Positions 10,301-22,000 of a stretch of DNA of 49,670 nucleotides are shown in pieces; positions within the stretch are counted from its first letter, which is position 1; each line of letters opens with the position of its first letter. Location of the stretch: contig NC_049986.1 in the NCBI RefSeq assembly GCF_000003815.2, positions 9,493,113 through 9,542,782 of the forward strand, given 5' to 3'. The translations under genes were made by a program, and so were the position numbers. Source of the stretch: Branchiostoma floridae. Its lineage: Eukaryota > Chordata > Leptocardii > Amphioxiformes > Branchiostomatidae. A model generated the notes under the pieces. It did no database searches, was not told the origin of the DNA, and saw nothing but the letters and a program-made list of their open reading frames with translations.

Positions 10301-11390
10301 CCCTGACAACTGCGCCATGTACTACGAGTGCGTGGCGAACCATCCCGTGTACCACCGGCCATGTGCCAACCACGGTACCGTCTTCGACGAGGCCGACCAG
10401 ATTTGTGACTGGCCCGCTAACGTGGCGCCACCTTGCGGGGTTCGTACGCACTGCACAATCCTTTTCAGTTGTTTGCTAGTTAGGCCATACTGGCATGGCT
10501 TGATTATTTGAGTGACATCAGCGCCCACCGATTTTCGTTGTTTGGGAAAAGTCACCATACTGTAGACCGTGCCAAAATTAGGTACAAATTGAGGAAATGT
10601 CATAAATTGCTGACAGAAAAAGTATTGGAAAACATGTGTACTAATTTTCAAGTAAAAAAGGTAATAATTTTCAAGTCAAAGGAGAAGATGTGAAAGAACA
10701 AAGGTATATAATTCATCTATTTACTATGCCATGTTTTGTGTGTCAAGTCGTCTGTTCAACCCCCTTGAGCACTTAGATTTCATAATGAATGCATTTCTGT
10801 CCATTTATTTCGTACGCTCGCATCAACTTTGGGGTACCAATTTAGATGTAATCCGTATAATTCAGTCAGTTCAAATACAAGGGACAAAACTTAAGCTTGT
10901 TTTCAAATCTTTAAATGTTGAATATTTTTCACAGACGGAGGGAATCTTCACCTGCGCGGGAAAGGCCCCAGGAAGCTACGCTGACCCGAGTGACTGTGCC
11001 AAGTTCTACCAGTGCGTAGTCGACCACGCAGACCCTTACCACTTCGACTGTCCGGCGGGGGGACTCGTCTTTGACCCCGAAAAGAAGATCTGTGAATGGC
11101 CGTGGACTGTGGCTCAGCCCTGTGGGGTGGGTGCATCCTCCGTACCTTATAGTACCGTTAGTATTTTGTTTTCATCGATGTCCTAGGGCGCCGCCATTTC
11201 GGATTTTGACGTCACATGGGCGCCATCTTTTTTCTTATTACTAATCTTGGCAAATGAACGCAAAGGATGATATTTTAGAAGAAACACTAATTAATCACAG
11301 TGCAAACAGCCTATTCCATTTCTACCATCTATGCGTTTGTAAAACTGATCTTTTTTATTTTCTTTTTTTTTACAGTACAAGACTGACTGA
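7250..11390 (+). CDS. Secreted protein with four CBM14 chitin-binding domains
   Basis: Seven exons (7250-7318, 8194-8403, 9180-9401, 9792-9888, 10261-10439, 10935-11126, 11376-11390) join in frame to 327 residues. A signal peptide (MLRVLVVLTLVSLAVGT) is followed by four chitin-binding type-2 (peritrophin-A, CBM14) domains. Each has six cysteines and the family pattern of an aromatic-rich YECV core and an IC(D/E)WP segment. Domains 2 and 3 are separated by a short exon coding repeated GT(D/N)ENS, rich in potential N-glycosylation sites. By family knowledge such proteins bind chitin extracellularly, for example in gut lining or as an immune lectin. Which role applies cannot be seen here. There is no catalytic domain, so it is not a chitinase. 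Confidence 0.85.
7665..8150 (+). mobile_element. tRNA-derived SINE, split by a later insertion
   Basis: A Pol III B-box-like GGTTCAAATCC near 7720 is followed by the CTTGGGAAGGACATTTTACA body. The 3' body resumes after 8053 and matches the copy at 8868-9070 (GGAAGAAnnGATT-AGCTCC). The break is the hAT-like element at 7822-8045. Confidence 0.65.
7822..8045. mobile_element. hAT-like MITE inserted in a SINE
   Basis: An 8-bp target duplication TATTCTAG (7814-7821, 8046-8053) flanks the element, which interrupts a SINE. Inverted ends contain GTCACATTT / AAATGTGAC. A related copy lies at 22986-23189 and a fragment near 8625-8665. Confidence 0.7.
8194..8403 (+). CDS. Exon 2: CBM14 domain 1
   Basis: It encodes 70 codons, phase 0-0, between atttcag and gtaagt. 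Six cysteines (FSC, DC, YEC, SC, IC, PPC) complete one domain, which ends exactly at CG before the donor. Confidence 0.85.
8445..8605 (-). repeat. Dispersed ~150-bp repeat (second copy at 40250)
   Basis: Read on the minus strand, this matches 40250-40395 over almost its whole length (shared ACACACCAGCTTCGCAGG and GCAAGCGTTCTTTAAA). Both copies start a few tens of bases or less from a splice donor. A SINE is likely but no promoter boxes are certain. Confidence 0.6.
8868..9070 (+). mobile_element. tRNA-derived SINE copy
   Basis: It shares GGCTCAAATCCTGTCATGCTA and the CACTTAACACGACTTTTCTCAC-type body with the copies at 7665, 14222 and 38450. Confidence 0.55.
9180..9401 (+). CDS. Exon 3: CBM14 domain 2 with Pro/Thr linker
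   Basis: It encodes 74 codons, phase 0-0, between ctgcag and gtacgt. A linker (TEPVPVTTEAPPPPP) precedes a six-cysteine CBM14 domain. Confidence 0.85.
9436..9640 (+). promoter_or_regulatory. Duplicated octamer/CCAAT module with TATA-like box
   Basis: Two ~75-bp direct repeats (9436-9510, 9549-9623) each contain ATTTGCATACG, CAATCAT and AGCCAATC. The second runs into TTTAAATAGG and, about 75 bp later, a gtaagtt donor near 9700. Octamer plus CCAAT plus TATA is promoter-like. It lies in intron 3 and could drive a transcript starting before exon 4, or be a mobile-element relic. Confidence 0.35.
9792..9888 (+). CDS. Exon 4: GT(D/N)ENS repeat linker
   Basis: It is 97 bp, phase 0-1, acceptor atcttag and donor gtaggg. 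It encodes ELQRKRTLN then three or four hexapeptide repeats. The repeats are also visible as DNA (ACGAAAACAGTGG). Replication slippage within the exon probably created them. Confidence 0.7.
10261..10439 (+). CDS. Exon 5: CBM14 domain 3
   Basis: It is 179 bp, phase 1-0, acceptor attcag. The donor gttcgt is non-consensus at +3 but preserves the frame and sits at the same CG position as in exons 2, 3 and 6. The domain is closest to domain 1 (shared CHxP-VYHRxCA and DQICDWP). Confidence 0.8.
10935..11126 (+). CDS. Exon 6: CBM14 domain 4
   Basis: It encodes 64 codons, phase 0-0, acceptor ttcacag and donor gtgggt. Six cysteines are present; the segment before cysteine 5 is DPEKKIC. Confidence 0.8.
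11376..11390 (+). CDS. Exon 7: last four codons and stop
   Basis: After a strong polypyrimidine tract and tacag, the frame reads Tyr-Lys-Thr-Asp-stop. It is short, but acceptor quality, phase and the following polyadenylation signal agree. Confidence 0.65.
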   Translation, partial: YKTD

Positions 11391-11505
11391 GAGAATTGAA
11401 GAGGGACAGGGAAGACAATATCGTTCTAATCGTAGAGCTGAGTAAAGTGTAAACAAACCAAATTGCGGTTTCCTACATATAATGGTTTTGTAACGTTTTG
11501 CACAA

Positions 11506-11511
11506 AATAAA
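11506..11511 (+). terminator. Polyadenylation signal AATAAA
   Basis: A canonical hexamer lies 116 bp after the stop codon of the chitin-binding gene. Confidence 0.6.
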
Positions 11512-12958
11512 CGGAAACAAGTCTCCTTGACTTGGTATTGACTATGTTGCTTTCTTTCTCTAGGTTGAGATTGCTTCTATACAGAGCGTATTTCCTTTCC
11601 AAAAGTGATTTACAGACACAACGGAAGTGCATGGAATTTAGTATGGTCTTCTAACTATAGATACACAACGGATTTAACATTATAGAGTATGGAACTTAAA
11701 TACCGCTAACACTACAGATTTTTTCTTACATACAGGGGAACCGTTTTGTTTAGAACGTTTGTCATTTTTGGCAGACGCTCTCATAAACATGTTAAGAAAT
11801 GCATACTGTCTTTGCAATCTTCTTTACAGAGTTTACCATTGATGGTTGTTTGTTTATTGATGAATTAACAAACAAACAAAAAACCATGGATACTAATTGA
11901 AATAATCTTTTATGTGGTCTTCTCAGTTAAGTAGTTCGCTCTTTTAGGTCATTGATGTGGAAATAATAGTTTATATTAGAATAGGGTAAAATACTGGACA
12001 CGAATTGGGCCTTCTGCGGCTGCGTCAATATAGGGGTCATTGCCCTATATTGACGGGAATATGCAATGACCTGTAGTAGCCTGCAACAGTCGTCAGGGTG
12101 TGGTTATAGAGTCTTGATGACCCTTTTATGTGTAATCAGTGTGCAGGCAATTGGGTGGGGCCTTCAAAAGGGGCAGAGCCGTCTGCGATATCATTCCATC
12201 AGTGTCCCGTTCAAAGAGCACCGACATTTTAATTCTAATACAGAAATATATAACCAAATCTGTGGAAGTTACGACCAATACAGTTAATGGTAAGAGTAGA
12301 GTCGACGTTTGAATAATTCATGAAGACTCCTATACTTCATAGCAATTTGGTCGTCTCCGTCAGACTTATCAATCATTTGCTGAAAAAAATTGCAAAAATG
12401 TGCAAAATAGCGAATCTAGTTACATAGGCTCATTTTTCGGTTTTCCAGCGTTAACGTTTGTTACTGATTTATGGACAGAAACCACCTTACACAGAATACA
12501 AGAACAGCAGTGACAGTTACGATCTGACTTGATCCATCAAAGCGCTCGGTCAGCTGGCTTCACATGCCAAACTATAATTCTAAGAATGGAATTGTTACAT
12601 TTCGTCTGCAATCGAATTCTTCGTTTCTACAGTCATGTTTTAGGGCGTGGAATCCCACCCGTGGCTCCAATTTCTTCCAAGCCATTAACCAATAAGGTTT
12701 TGTTTTGGATCTTTTCGTAAAACACAATAGGTGTTGAGGGAAATGAATAAAGCATTCATGTTACACGTTATTTGCTTCATATTAAGTCGTAAAGATAACA
12801 TTTGCAGTATTTCTACGCGGCGGACAGATCTATAAGTGGTAGGGTAAAGAAGAAGTAGGATACCGTCAAAAGGTACCGGGGAGGTGTGAAGGGGAGGAGC
12901 ACCGCTTTTCAGCACTTTTGTACCGAAGATATTTTGCTGGAGAACAGGCTGGAATAAC
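11512..12958. other. Intergenic gap between the two plus-strand genes
   Basis: No gene is seen. A short hairpin (GTCAATATAGGG 12024-12035 with its complement 12043-12054) is present. A TATA-like TATAAGT near 12830 is ~125 bp before the next ATG and could serve that gene. Confidence 0.4.
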
Positions 12959-13025
12959 ATGGCTGAATTCCGACCGGTGTTTATCCTTGTGGTGTTCTTT
13001 ACTTGCTTGACCGGTACCGAACAAG
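12959..13025 (+). CDS. Channel gene exon 1: signal peptide
   Basis: It encodes 22 codons plus one base (phase 1), donor gtaagc. The leader MAEFRPVFILVVFFTCLTG is a typical signal peptide. The phase fits the first PLAT-like exon 2.2 kb downstream. Confidence 0.75.
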
Positions 13026-16000
13026 GTAAGCAACACTTTGCAATAATAAAGTTTTAGGGAAACAGTAGCTTTCGTCCACAAAATCGTCTTGCCATAAACA
13101 CAGATAATGTTTCCCAGGGCTTGAAATCGCTTTTTTCTGCATACCTGTACTGGTGTAGGTAGCATTAAAATTACCTGAACCGGACAAATTTTACCTGCAC
13201 TACTCTGAATTTAGGAGGTATGGATCAGACTGAAATTGTTCATCTATGAGAAACCATTGCTATTTTTTCTTCTATACTTTATAGGTGGTAACAGTCAATC
13301 CACATACACCTACATCATATGACATTTATGTATAAAACCCAGTACATGGACCAGTGCAGGTTAGGTGCATGTAGACACCAGAAATACCTGCACAGCTCCA
13401 ATTTTACCTGCACTAACCTGCATATGCAGCTAACCTGCATATGCAGGTGGTATTTCGAGCCCTGTTTCCAAAGCTTTAAAAAAATGTCAAATTATTTATT
13501 GTTTTAAAATTCAAATTGTTCCGTTAGGTTTTAGAAAAAATATGCAAGATCCTTTATGCGCCCTTTGTTAGAATATGCTGACACTGTCTGGCACGAGTGC
13601 ACAATTGATGGATCCAATCTCGTCGAAGGATTTCAGTACCACTGTTCCCCCATTCTAAGACGGAGTACGTTCAATTTTGCCAGTGCAATCGCAGATCAGG
13701 GCTGTTATCACTAATATGAACAGTTCTTCACACTTTTCCGAGAGTTGTAGGTCACCAACAGAATCTTAAGATTACTGTTGAATCATGCTCGACTTGTGCC
13801 GTAAGCACGTTTGATTATTGTATACAAACCCGGCGCTGAACGTGACTGTATGTTCTTCCCACGACGAGTTCGCCTGCCTTGAAATGGAAATTGTTGAGTT
13901 CCCTATCCTCACAAAGCTGTCGAGTGGGTTCACTGCTCAGAAAGAACAAAAATACACACACATACTTTGACTTTAACAAGATTGAACTCGTGACAGTATA
14001 TTATGCATACATATACATGTGCATACAGAAATGTCCATATAATCACACACAAAAAACACATCACGTCTACAGGCGTTGACAGAGAGATACTGTAATATCG
14101 TGTAAGTTTATTGCATGTCATGTTCAAAGATTGTTTGTTGTATATCTGAGTTTGCAGTTGAAACTGCAGTAGTAACAACGGAAGTCAGAACAGACTGTAA
14201 CCAGTATCATGGGTTTGAAATGTTGTCGCGTGTGCCGTAACCGGTACCGGTAGGCTCGGAATCTAGAGGTCCCGAGTTCGATGCCCGCCTTGCCCCCGAT
14301 GGTGTGTCCTTGGGAAAGGCACTTCACGAGCTTCATCACTTCACCCAGGCGTAAAAAATGGGATGAATACCTGCCTTCCGTCGAGCAGGTAGGAAGAAAA
14401 AGACAACCTTTACCTTCTGTCTGCACTGCGTATGTGGCACTGTTACTAACGTGACTTCAGTACCACATTGCCCTCGTCTGTCAAAAAGCAAATTAAAAAA
14501 AAGGAATTGAGAAGTCCTTCGCAAAAATCGCGAACTAAAAAAAAACTCAAATATTCCAAGGTAATATATAATTGCTCGGGTGTGGCAGAGTGAAAGGCTG
14601 TGTTTGTTGCTTAAATAATTAATTGCCTAATGGTATATATGTACATATGAAGTGTTTCTTTTTAGTCCACTGACCAATTCACAAATGTCATATTTAAGGG
14701 GTCCCAGTATTCTAGACAGACAGTAGTATTCGACTATTGCAAGGTTTAGAGTACACATAGTGTATTCCGTATCACCCGAGAACACATATGTCGATGCGAA
14801 ATGCACCAGAAGTTGAGAAAATGATGTGTCCTCGAACAAAAGTTTGTACGAACAGCAATTCTTACGTCCGAATCTGGTATTCGAATTTTCAACCGTGCCG
14901 CATTCGGCTCGTTAGAAATAGTTCAATTTACTCGAAGGAAGCCCGTTTGATACAACTTAGAACCCATGTGATACGGAAAGTTATCACACGGTCAGGAACA
15001 CCCGTATCGAATGTTTTCGTCAATTCGTGTCACAGGTATGACATAAAAGTGTATATCAGATATTTGTGACCATTCTTGAGGCCAGTCTGAATTTCACGCT
15101 GAAAAGGCAAACAACATATTTGTGCTATGGACTTAGGGGCATAAATGGAGTGTGGTCTTTGTCACCCAGGTTAATTATATAATGGTTCATCAAACAGTGA
15201 GTCACGGACTGACGATTGCGACGAATGAAAAAAGATATTCTGGAACAAGTGATTCGCTGACAGTGCAAATCTTCTCTGACGTTTGTGATGGTGTCTGTGT
15301 GACGACGACGGTGTCCGGAATCCAAGATGAGGGGTAAGTATTTTATCGTATTTTATTTATGTCTTAAGAATGATATATGTCATGAGAAAACCCATGTTTT
15401 AATGCGAAATGCGCCAGAAGTTGAACATATTTGGTGCCCTCGAACAATAAGTGTTGCAACAGCAATGTTCCAACGTCCGAATCAGGTATTCGAATTGCCA
15501 ACCGTGCCGTATTCGGCCCGTTCGAACTGGTTCGATTTACTTCAAGAAAGCCTGTGTGATATGCCTTTCAAACCTGATCGATACGGAAGTTATGGCCCGG
15601 TCCGGAACACCCGTATCGAACGTTTTCGCGTCACAGGTATGACATAAAACGATGTAAATTATCATTCAGTCACATGACGTTCACCAACAAGAAGGCTCAT
15701 TTTAAATTTGCCATAAGCCCCGGTCATTGTTCACTCCACTCGCTTCGCTCATTCAATGGTCTATTCATGGTCCGACCAGGGCAATGACAGTATTTTAGCC
15801 TATTTTCGACTTGTAGCAGGAAAATGTAAGAGAAATTACATATTGGTGAGACAGTGTAGGGTGCAGACGCTAAGATTAGGCAAAAAAAAAACAGCAACAA
15901 ATGTCTGTCAAGGTATTGGTTAATTTTTTTACGTCTGTGATGACCCATAATTTGAAATGGTCAATCCCTAAAATGACGTCAGGAATAGCGAAGATGGCGG

Positions 16001-19000
16001 TATATTTGACAGCTGCGATGAGTTCCGCCGGTCGGAATTAAAAAAAAATCAAAATTTTGGACACCTGAGATAGCGGGCTGCTGTGTGGGGAGTTCGTATG
16101 ACCTGGAATGTTCACGGATGAGATTATGACACCCTGAACTTGCCTATTTTTACATTATCGCCAATACAGATTACCATTAGTGTTCACTGCTCATCATGCC
16201 TTATAACGCTATATACACATCAGGCTCAGGCCATTAATCTTGCATTAGGAGAAAGCTTGCACTACAAAATCACCCAGTAAAATCGGGTACTATAAACTAT
16301 CTGGTTCAGTCTGAAACAGGCTTTCAAGAAGTCAACACTAGACAAAGAGTTATAATTTGGTTACATATAAAAAAGTAAATATGTACTCTCCAACAGATCT
16401 TACGGTGGGATAAGATAGTATTCTGCCGGCTAAACTCCTTCCTCATCTTAAGATACTATCTTATGCGACCGTAAGATCTGCTTGATTACTGGTAACTACC
16501 GGGTTGTAGTATCGATATGTAACGTCTTTCAATATCTCAGAGACAGTAAAACCTAATAGTATGAAGCCTTAATTAACCTTAATTATAAATCCGTCGCTGC
16601 TTAAGTCACAACTAAAATGTACTATGATGATAATTTGTCTTCTCTTCTACTTATACATCAATGATTGCATTTTCCCACATAACATCAACGTCAAAGGAGA
16701 AAGTACAACCGAACCTTTACCGGGACCAACTTTGGTGATCCTTCTGGGATTCTGCTTACTATTGGCGGCAGCGACAAGCTCAAACTAGACTGGGTGAGTT
16801 ATGGAGTATCTAGTATGAAGTGAAGTATATATAACACGGTGTGTTCCGTATCACCCGAGGTACCAGCCCGACCGCGGGAAGGATCGCCCGACGGCCGAAG
16901 GGTGATCCGACCCACGGGAGAACTTGGACCGAGGGTGATGCGGAATACACCGTGTTATGCTTTATTTATGTCATACCCAACAGAGAATTCACATGTTTTG
17001 ATGCGAAATGCGTCAGAAGTTGAACAAATTTGGTGCCCTCGAACAAAAAGTGGGTCGGGCTGGTACCTCGGGTGATACGGCCGAATACACCGTGTTATAT
17101 ATACATTTTGACCAATCAGAAGGATCGATACACAAAAGTAAGTAAGGTATATGCAGGCATTGGCCAATCAAAAGGAGCGAAACATATGCCAGAGCAGAGG
17201 GAATAAGGGGAAAAGAGAGAGAATAGCTCCTTCTGTTAACATCAATAATGAGTTTTGTTAATAAAGCCAAAGACTGCAATGTTTCGAAAATTTTCTGTTG
17301 AAATTTTGGTTTCAAAATGCAATCTGTAATCTTGTTACAAATGTATGTACCAAAGAACAAATGTGAATTTTCAGAAATTCGACAAACTAATTCACACGTG
17401 TAGTACTAAGGGTTCTATGCGTCATACAGGAGTTTGCACATTTGGGTAGGCTATATGATAACCCGCCTGTTCCTCGGTGTTCATGGTGTCATAACGCCTG
17501 GTCCTTTGCTATAACCACCTCATAAAACCAATTTTATTCTGTGGTTATAGCAAAGGACCAGGCGTTATAACACCTCGGGGCGGGTCATTAACCCTTAATT
17601 ATCGCGGCCCGGGTATGACGTAATAAGTCTTCTCATTCATGTATATATCAATTCTCATAGTAATCATTGATGTCAGCAAGTTATTGATGTATTGTGATGA
17701 ATATTATTCTTTTCAGATCGACGTCTACAATGGCTACACTGGTCGCTACTATCGTTTTTCCTGTTTCAGTGACGGTTGTTGGATGACCACTGACTCTTCG
17801 CAGGGTAACCGACAAGTCTACTTGGATGCGAATAGTTAGTATTTTGATTATTTGAATGATATTTGTGTATCTTGTGTTGTTAGAGGGAACGTGATGTTTA
17901 AATTTCAGTTTTGCTTAGCCTTTTTGATATAATAAAGAACGGAGATATCTACGCCTCTACGCCGGATGTATCGCGCCACATGTAGCACACAAACCAGTGT
18001 ACCAATTAGTTTTTTGCCAAAATATTCCATTGTTCTTTGACTAAATGAGTAATGCACACCTATACCACATTTCAAATCATGTCGTGGTAACGTTAATCCA
18101 AGAGCACAGGGGGCAAAATATAGATTTTTGGCAAAAAAACATCAAAAAGGTAAATATGTAAAATAGACAATAAAAAGCATAAGGGGGTATTGGCCCACTC
18201 TAACCCTATGCCAAGTGAGGTGCTTTCAGAAAAACAATAGAGGCATTAAATACGTCTGATCGGCCATATAAACACGTTACTAGGGGTGGGTATCGGTACA
18301 GAAAATTCAGGTCCAGATCCAGTTCAGGTTCGGAAGATCTAGTCCTGGTCTGGACCAGAATGCGAACCGAATTGTTTGTGAAAAGTTGTAAATGAATGAT
18401 AGTCAGAGTCCATTTCGCTACAAATGAAGCTGTTTGGTGGAGTATCTGACTGCCACTGGAACCCTATCTTTATGTAAAGAATGATAAGTTTGACTATGTA
18501 AAACAATAGAGGCATTAAATACGTCTGATCGGCCATATAAACACGTTACTAGGGGTGGGTATCGGTACAGAAAATTCAGGTCCAGATCCAGTTCAGGTTC
18601 GGAAGATCTAGTCCTGGTCTGGACCAGAATGCGAACCGAATTGTTTGTGAAAAGTTGTAAATGAATGATAGTCAGAGTCCATTTCGCTACAAATGAAGCT
18701 GTTTGGTGGAGTATCTGACTGCCACTGGAACCCTATCTTTATGTAAAGAATGATAAGTTTGACTATGTAAAACAATAGAGGCATTAAATACGTCTGATCG
18801 GCCATATAAACACGTTACTAGGGGTGGGTATCGGTACAGAAAATTCAGGTCCAGATCCAGTTCAGGTTCGGAAGATCTAGTCCTGGTCTGGACCAGAATG
18901 CGAACCGAATTGTTTGTGAAAAGTTGTAAATGAATGATAGTCAGAGTCCATTTCGCTACAAATGAAGCTGTTTGGTGGAGTATCTGACTGCCACTGGAAC

Positions 19001-22000
19001 CCTATCTTTATGTAAAGAATGATAAGTTTGACTATGTAAACTTAGTATGACAATCTTTAATACAATCTGTTCATTTTCTAATCGGTCCAAGATCCAGTCT
19101 ACTGATTTTTTTTCAGATCCATTTTTTTCGGACCTGTCTAACACGAAAAATGGCTTTTTACCGGTACGCTGTACCGGTACCCACCCCTACACGTTACATT
19201 TCAGTTTCTCACCGGTAAATATTTTCCTTGTAAGCAGACGGCTTTCCTGTATGGACAGCATAGTTTAACGGTTTGTACTATGAACTAAGGGACATGAATG
19301 GACTCTGTCACCCAGGTTATATATTCGTCAGAAAAGTGATGACATAACTATATCATGATTCATCAAACAGTAAGCCACGGCTTGACGATTTCAACCAGCG
19401 AAGAAGCGTTGTCTGGGACAGAAGATTTGTTGACTGTGCAAATCTTCTCTGACGTTTGTAATGATGTCTGTGTGACGACGAGAGTGCCCGATCTCTTCGA
19501 TGATGGGTAAGTACAGTTATTAGATATAGTAACCAGACGGACAAACTGAAGACACGTGCACAGTGATGTACATTATCATTCAGCCATATGACGTTGACCA
19601 ACAAGAAGGCTCATTTTGATGTAGGCCTCAGTCATTGTTAGCTCAACTCATGTCGCTCATTGTTAGCTCAACTCATGTCGCTCTATATACATATATATAT
19701 ATATTCCTCTCAATATACCTCAGGTCATTTGCCAATCGGTTGTAATATTGGTATTGTTACGTCTGGTTGTAGTATTGATATGGTTGCGTCTGTCAATGGA
19801 TGCCCCTATTCAGACGGGGGGGGGGGGGGGGGTAAGGTCTTTGGAGGCCTACGACAACTTTCATGTCGCGCAACGCCAGAACGGCTTACGCTAAAGCCAC
19901 CAAATTTGCTGACTTTTCCTAGAGTTTAGTTGATAACAATTGTGTGTGAAGCTTGACAATTTTTTCCCTTTTTTTCGTGTTGCCATGACAAACGTTTGTT
20001 GACAAGCATATTTTTGACGAAAAAATCACTATTGATCACATTTTCAGTTGTAACAATATATTTTCATACTGATTATGTGGACGAAGCCACACATTTAGTA
20101 TCTCTACAGATATTCCACCCGACCAATCAAAACTCAGAAAAAATGGAACCTGTAGCATGCAGTCCACGTTTCCAGCTTTTTGATTGGCTACACATTCTGA
20201 CTGTCTGGTGGATACGTCAGGGGTAAACCTATCAACGCACAGGTCACAAAATGGCACTCGGCAGCGCGTGGTAAACCAACGCTCCGGGATCGAATCCGTG
20301 GACAGATAATGTTGCTTCTTTTCCTGCGATTTTTGTTTCTTTTCCCTTCGCCCACATCCTGCATTTTTTTTCAAAAATGTTGCCTTTCTAGTTACCAATG
20401 TATTTTCATACTGATTACCTATATTACTGCTATTTTCTTACACGAATTAAAGCTTATATTATCTAGAATATCTTTCATAAATCTACTTAATATAAATCCA
20501 TGATTGCATTTCCTTACATGATCTAACATCAAAGAACAACATACGAGCGAATCTTTCCCGGGGCCAATTTTGGTGATCCTTCTGGCCTTATGCTTTCTAC
20601 TTCCGGGTACGACAGGGCCAAGTTAGACTGGGTGAGTTATGATGCAAGTATAACGTCTACTCATACATGTATTTACCAACTTTCAATATAATTCAGAAGT
20701 TATTGATGTAAGAACTCCCATAATGCAAAAACAAGGCAAATAAATCAAAGACTGCTTTGCTATTAGAAAGAATACTGAAGCTAATGATTAGCCTACTTCA
20801 TTATGATACTACATGAATGAATTATGCATATTAGCCCTTATTGTTATGTTAAATACGATGTTAAGCTTTATCCTATACCTCTATTTTGTACTTTATGAAA
20901 TAGTTGTTGCCATACTTTGTACCATGTACAATTGTCGTGCAATAAAGTTCTATATATAACTAAAATCTGCGCTAAGTACACCAGCTCAACTGCTGAACTG
21001 ACCAAATTTTGACCCAAACAGGAAAGCTTAGACCCTACCTATCCCTTCTAAATCAAAAAGTCTCCAGATTGGGCAAAAATTTGCAAGGAAAAGAAGGATT
21101 TTCAAGGAGTTTAAGTCACACCCAAATCGTATTCAAATTTTGTGCACTGTACTGTACAACGCAACTCTGACGTCAGCCCTATACATATAATTCTTTCCAG
21201 ATCAACGTCTACAATGGTTACACCGGGCGCTACTATCCGTTTGCCTGCCACGGTACCCGTACCGATTGCTCGATGTCCACTGATTCCTCCGAGGGTAACA
21301 GACAACTGTATTTAGAAATGGGTAAGTAGTTTGTGATTTGAATGGGGTGGTGTATCTTAAGTTGTATCAAGTAACATCTAAAACTTCCGAAAACAATTTC
21401 ATCAGGTTGGTACATCATAGGACATAAGAGTTATACACAACCAGTTTATCTCATCTGCTGAAGTTTCGATGTCTGTCAGACATCTTCCTCAGAGCTTCTA
21501 ACTGGAGTTCTGCTTCTCGCCGCTATATGTAGCCGTTAGAACTCCAGTTAGAAGCTCTGAGGAATGTGTCTGACAGACATCAAAACGTCAGCAGGTGAGA
21601 TAAACTGGTTGTGTAAAAGAAAACTCTTACGTCAACATCTAAAACGTTGCTTTGTCAAAACTTATTGTTAAACTAGAGTTCGGCGACCTCATACCTCCAT
21701 GAAATTTTAGAGCTTTCATAAATTTCATGCAATTGACTAACAAATTAACATAATTTATGCATGGTGTTGTTCATCATTGACTAACGTACACATGTCACAA
21801 TTATAAAATTCCCATTATTAATCATAAAGTGGTGTTTTGCAATTTTTACATAAATTATGCAAATAAGTTCCTCATTACCTTTTTGGTATCTGCTTATATT
21901 CCACCTATCATAATTAACATGTGTTACATGTATTGAGGTCCAGTTATTGAAAACAATGGAACTATACAATTTCCTCATTAATTATGCAAATTAAGTCCTC

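Noticed and set aside
8194-11126. Chitinase
   Set aside because: No glycosyl hydrolase 18 region or its DxxDxDxE motif; only binding domains are present.
18339-18805. Two identical 65-aa minus-strand ORFs
   Set aside because: They are the same stretch of the 269-bp tandem unit in a hAT-like element.
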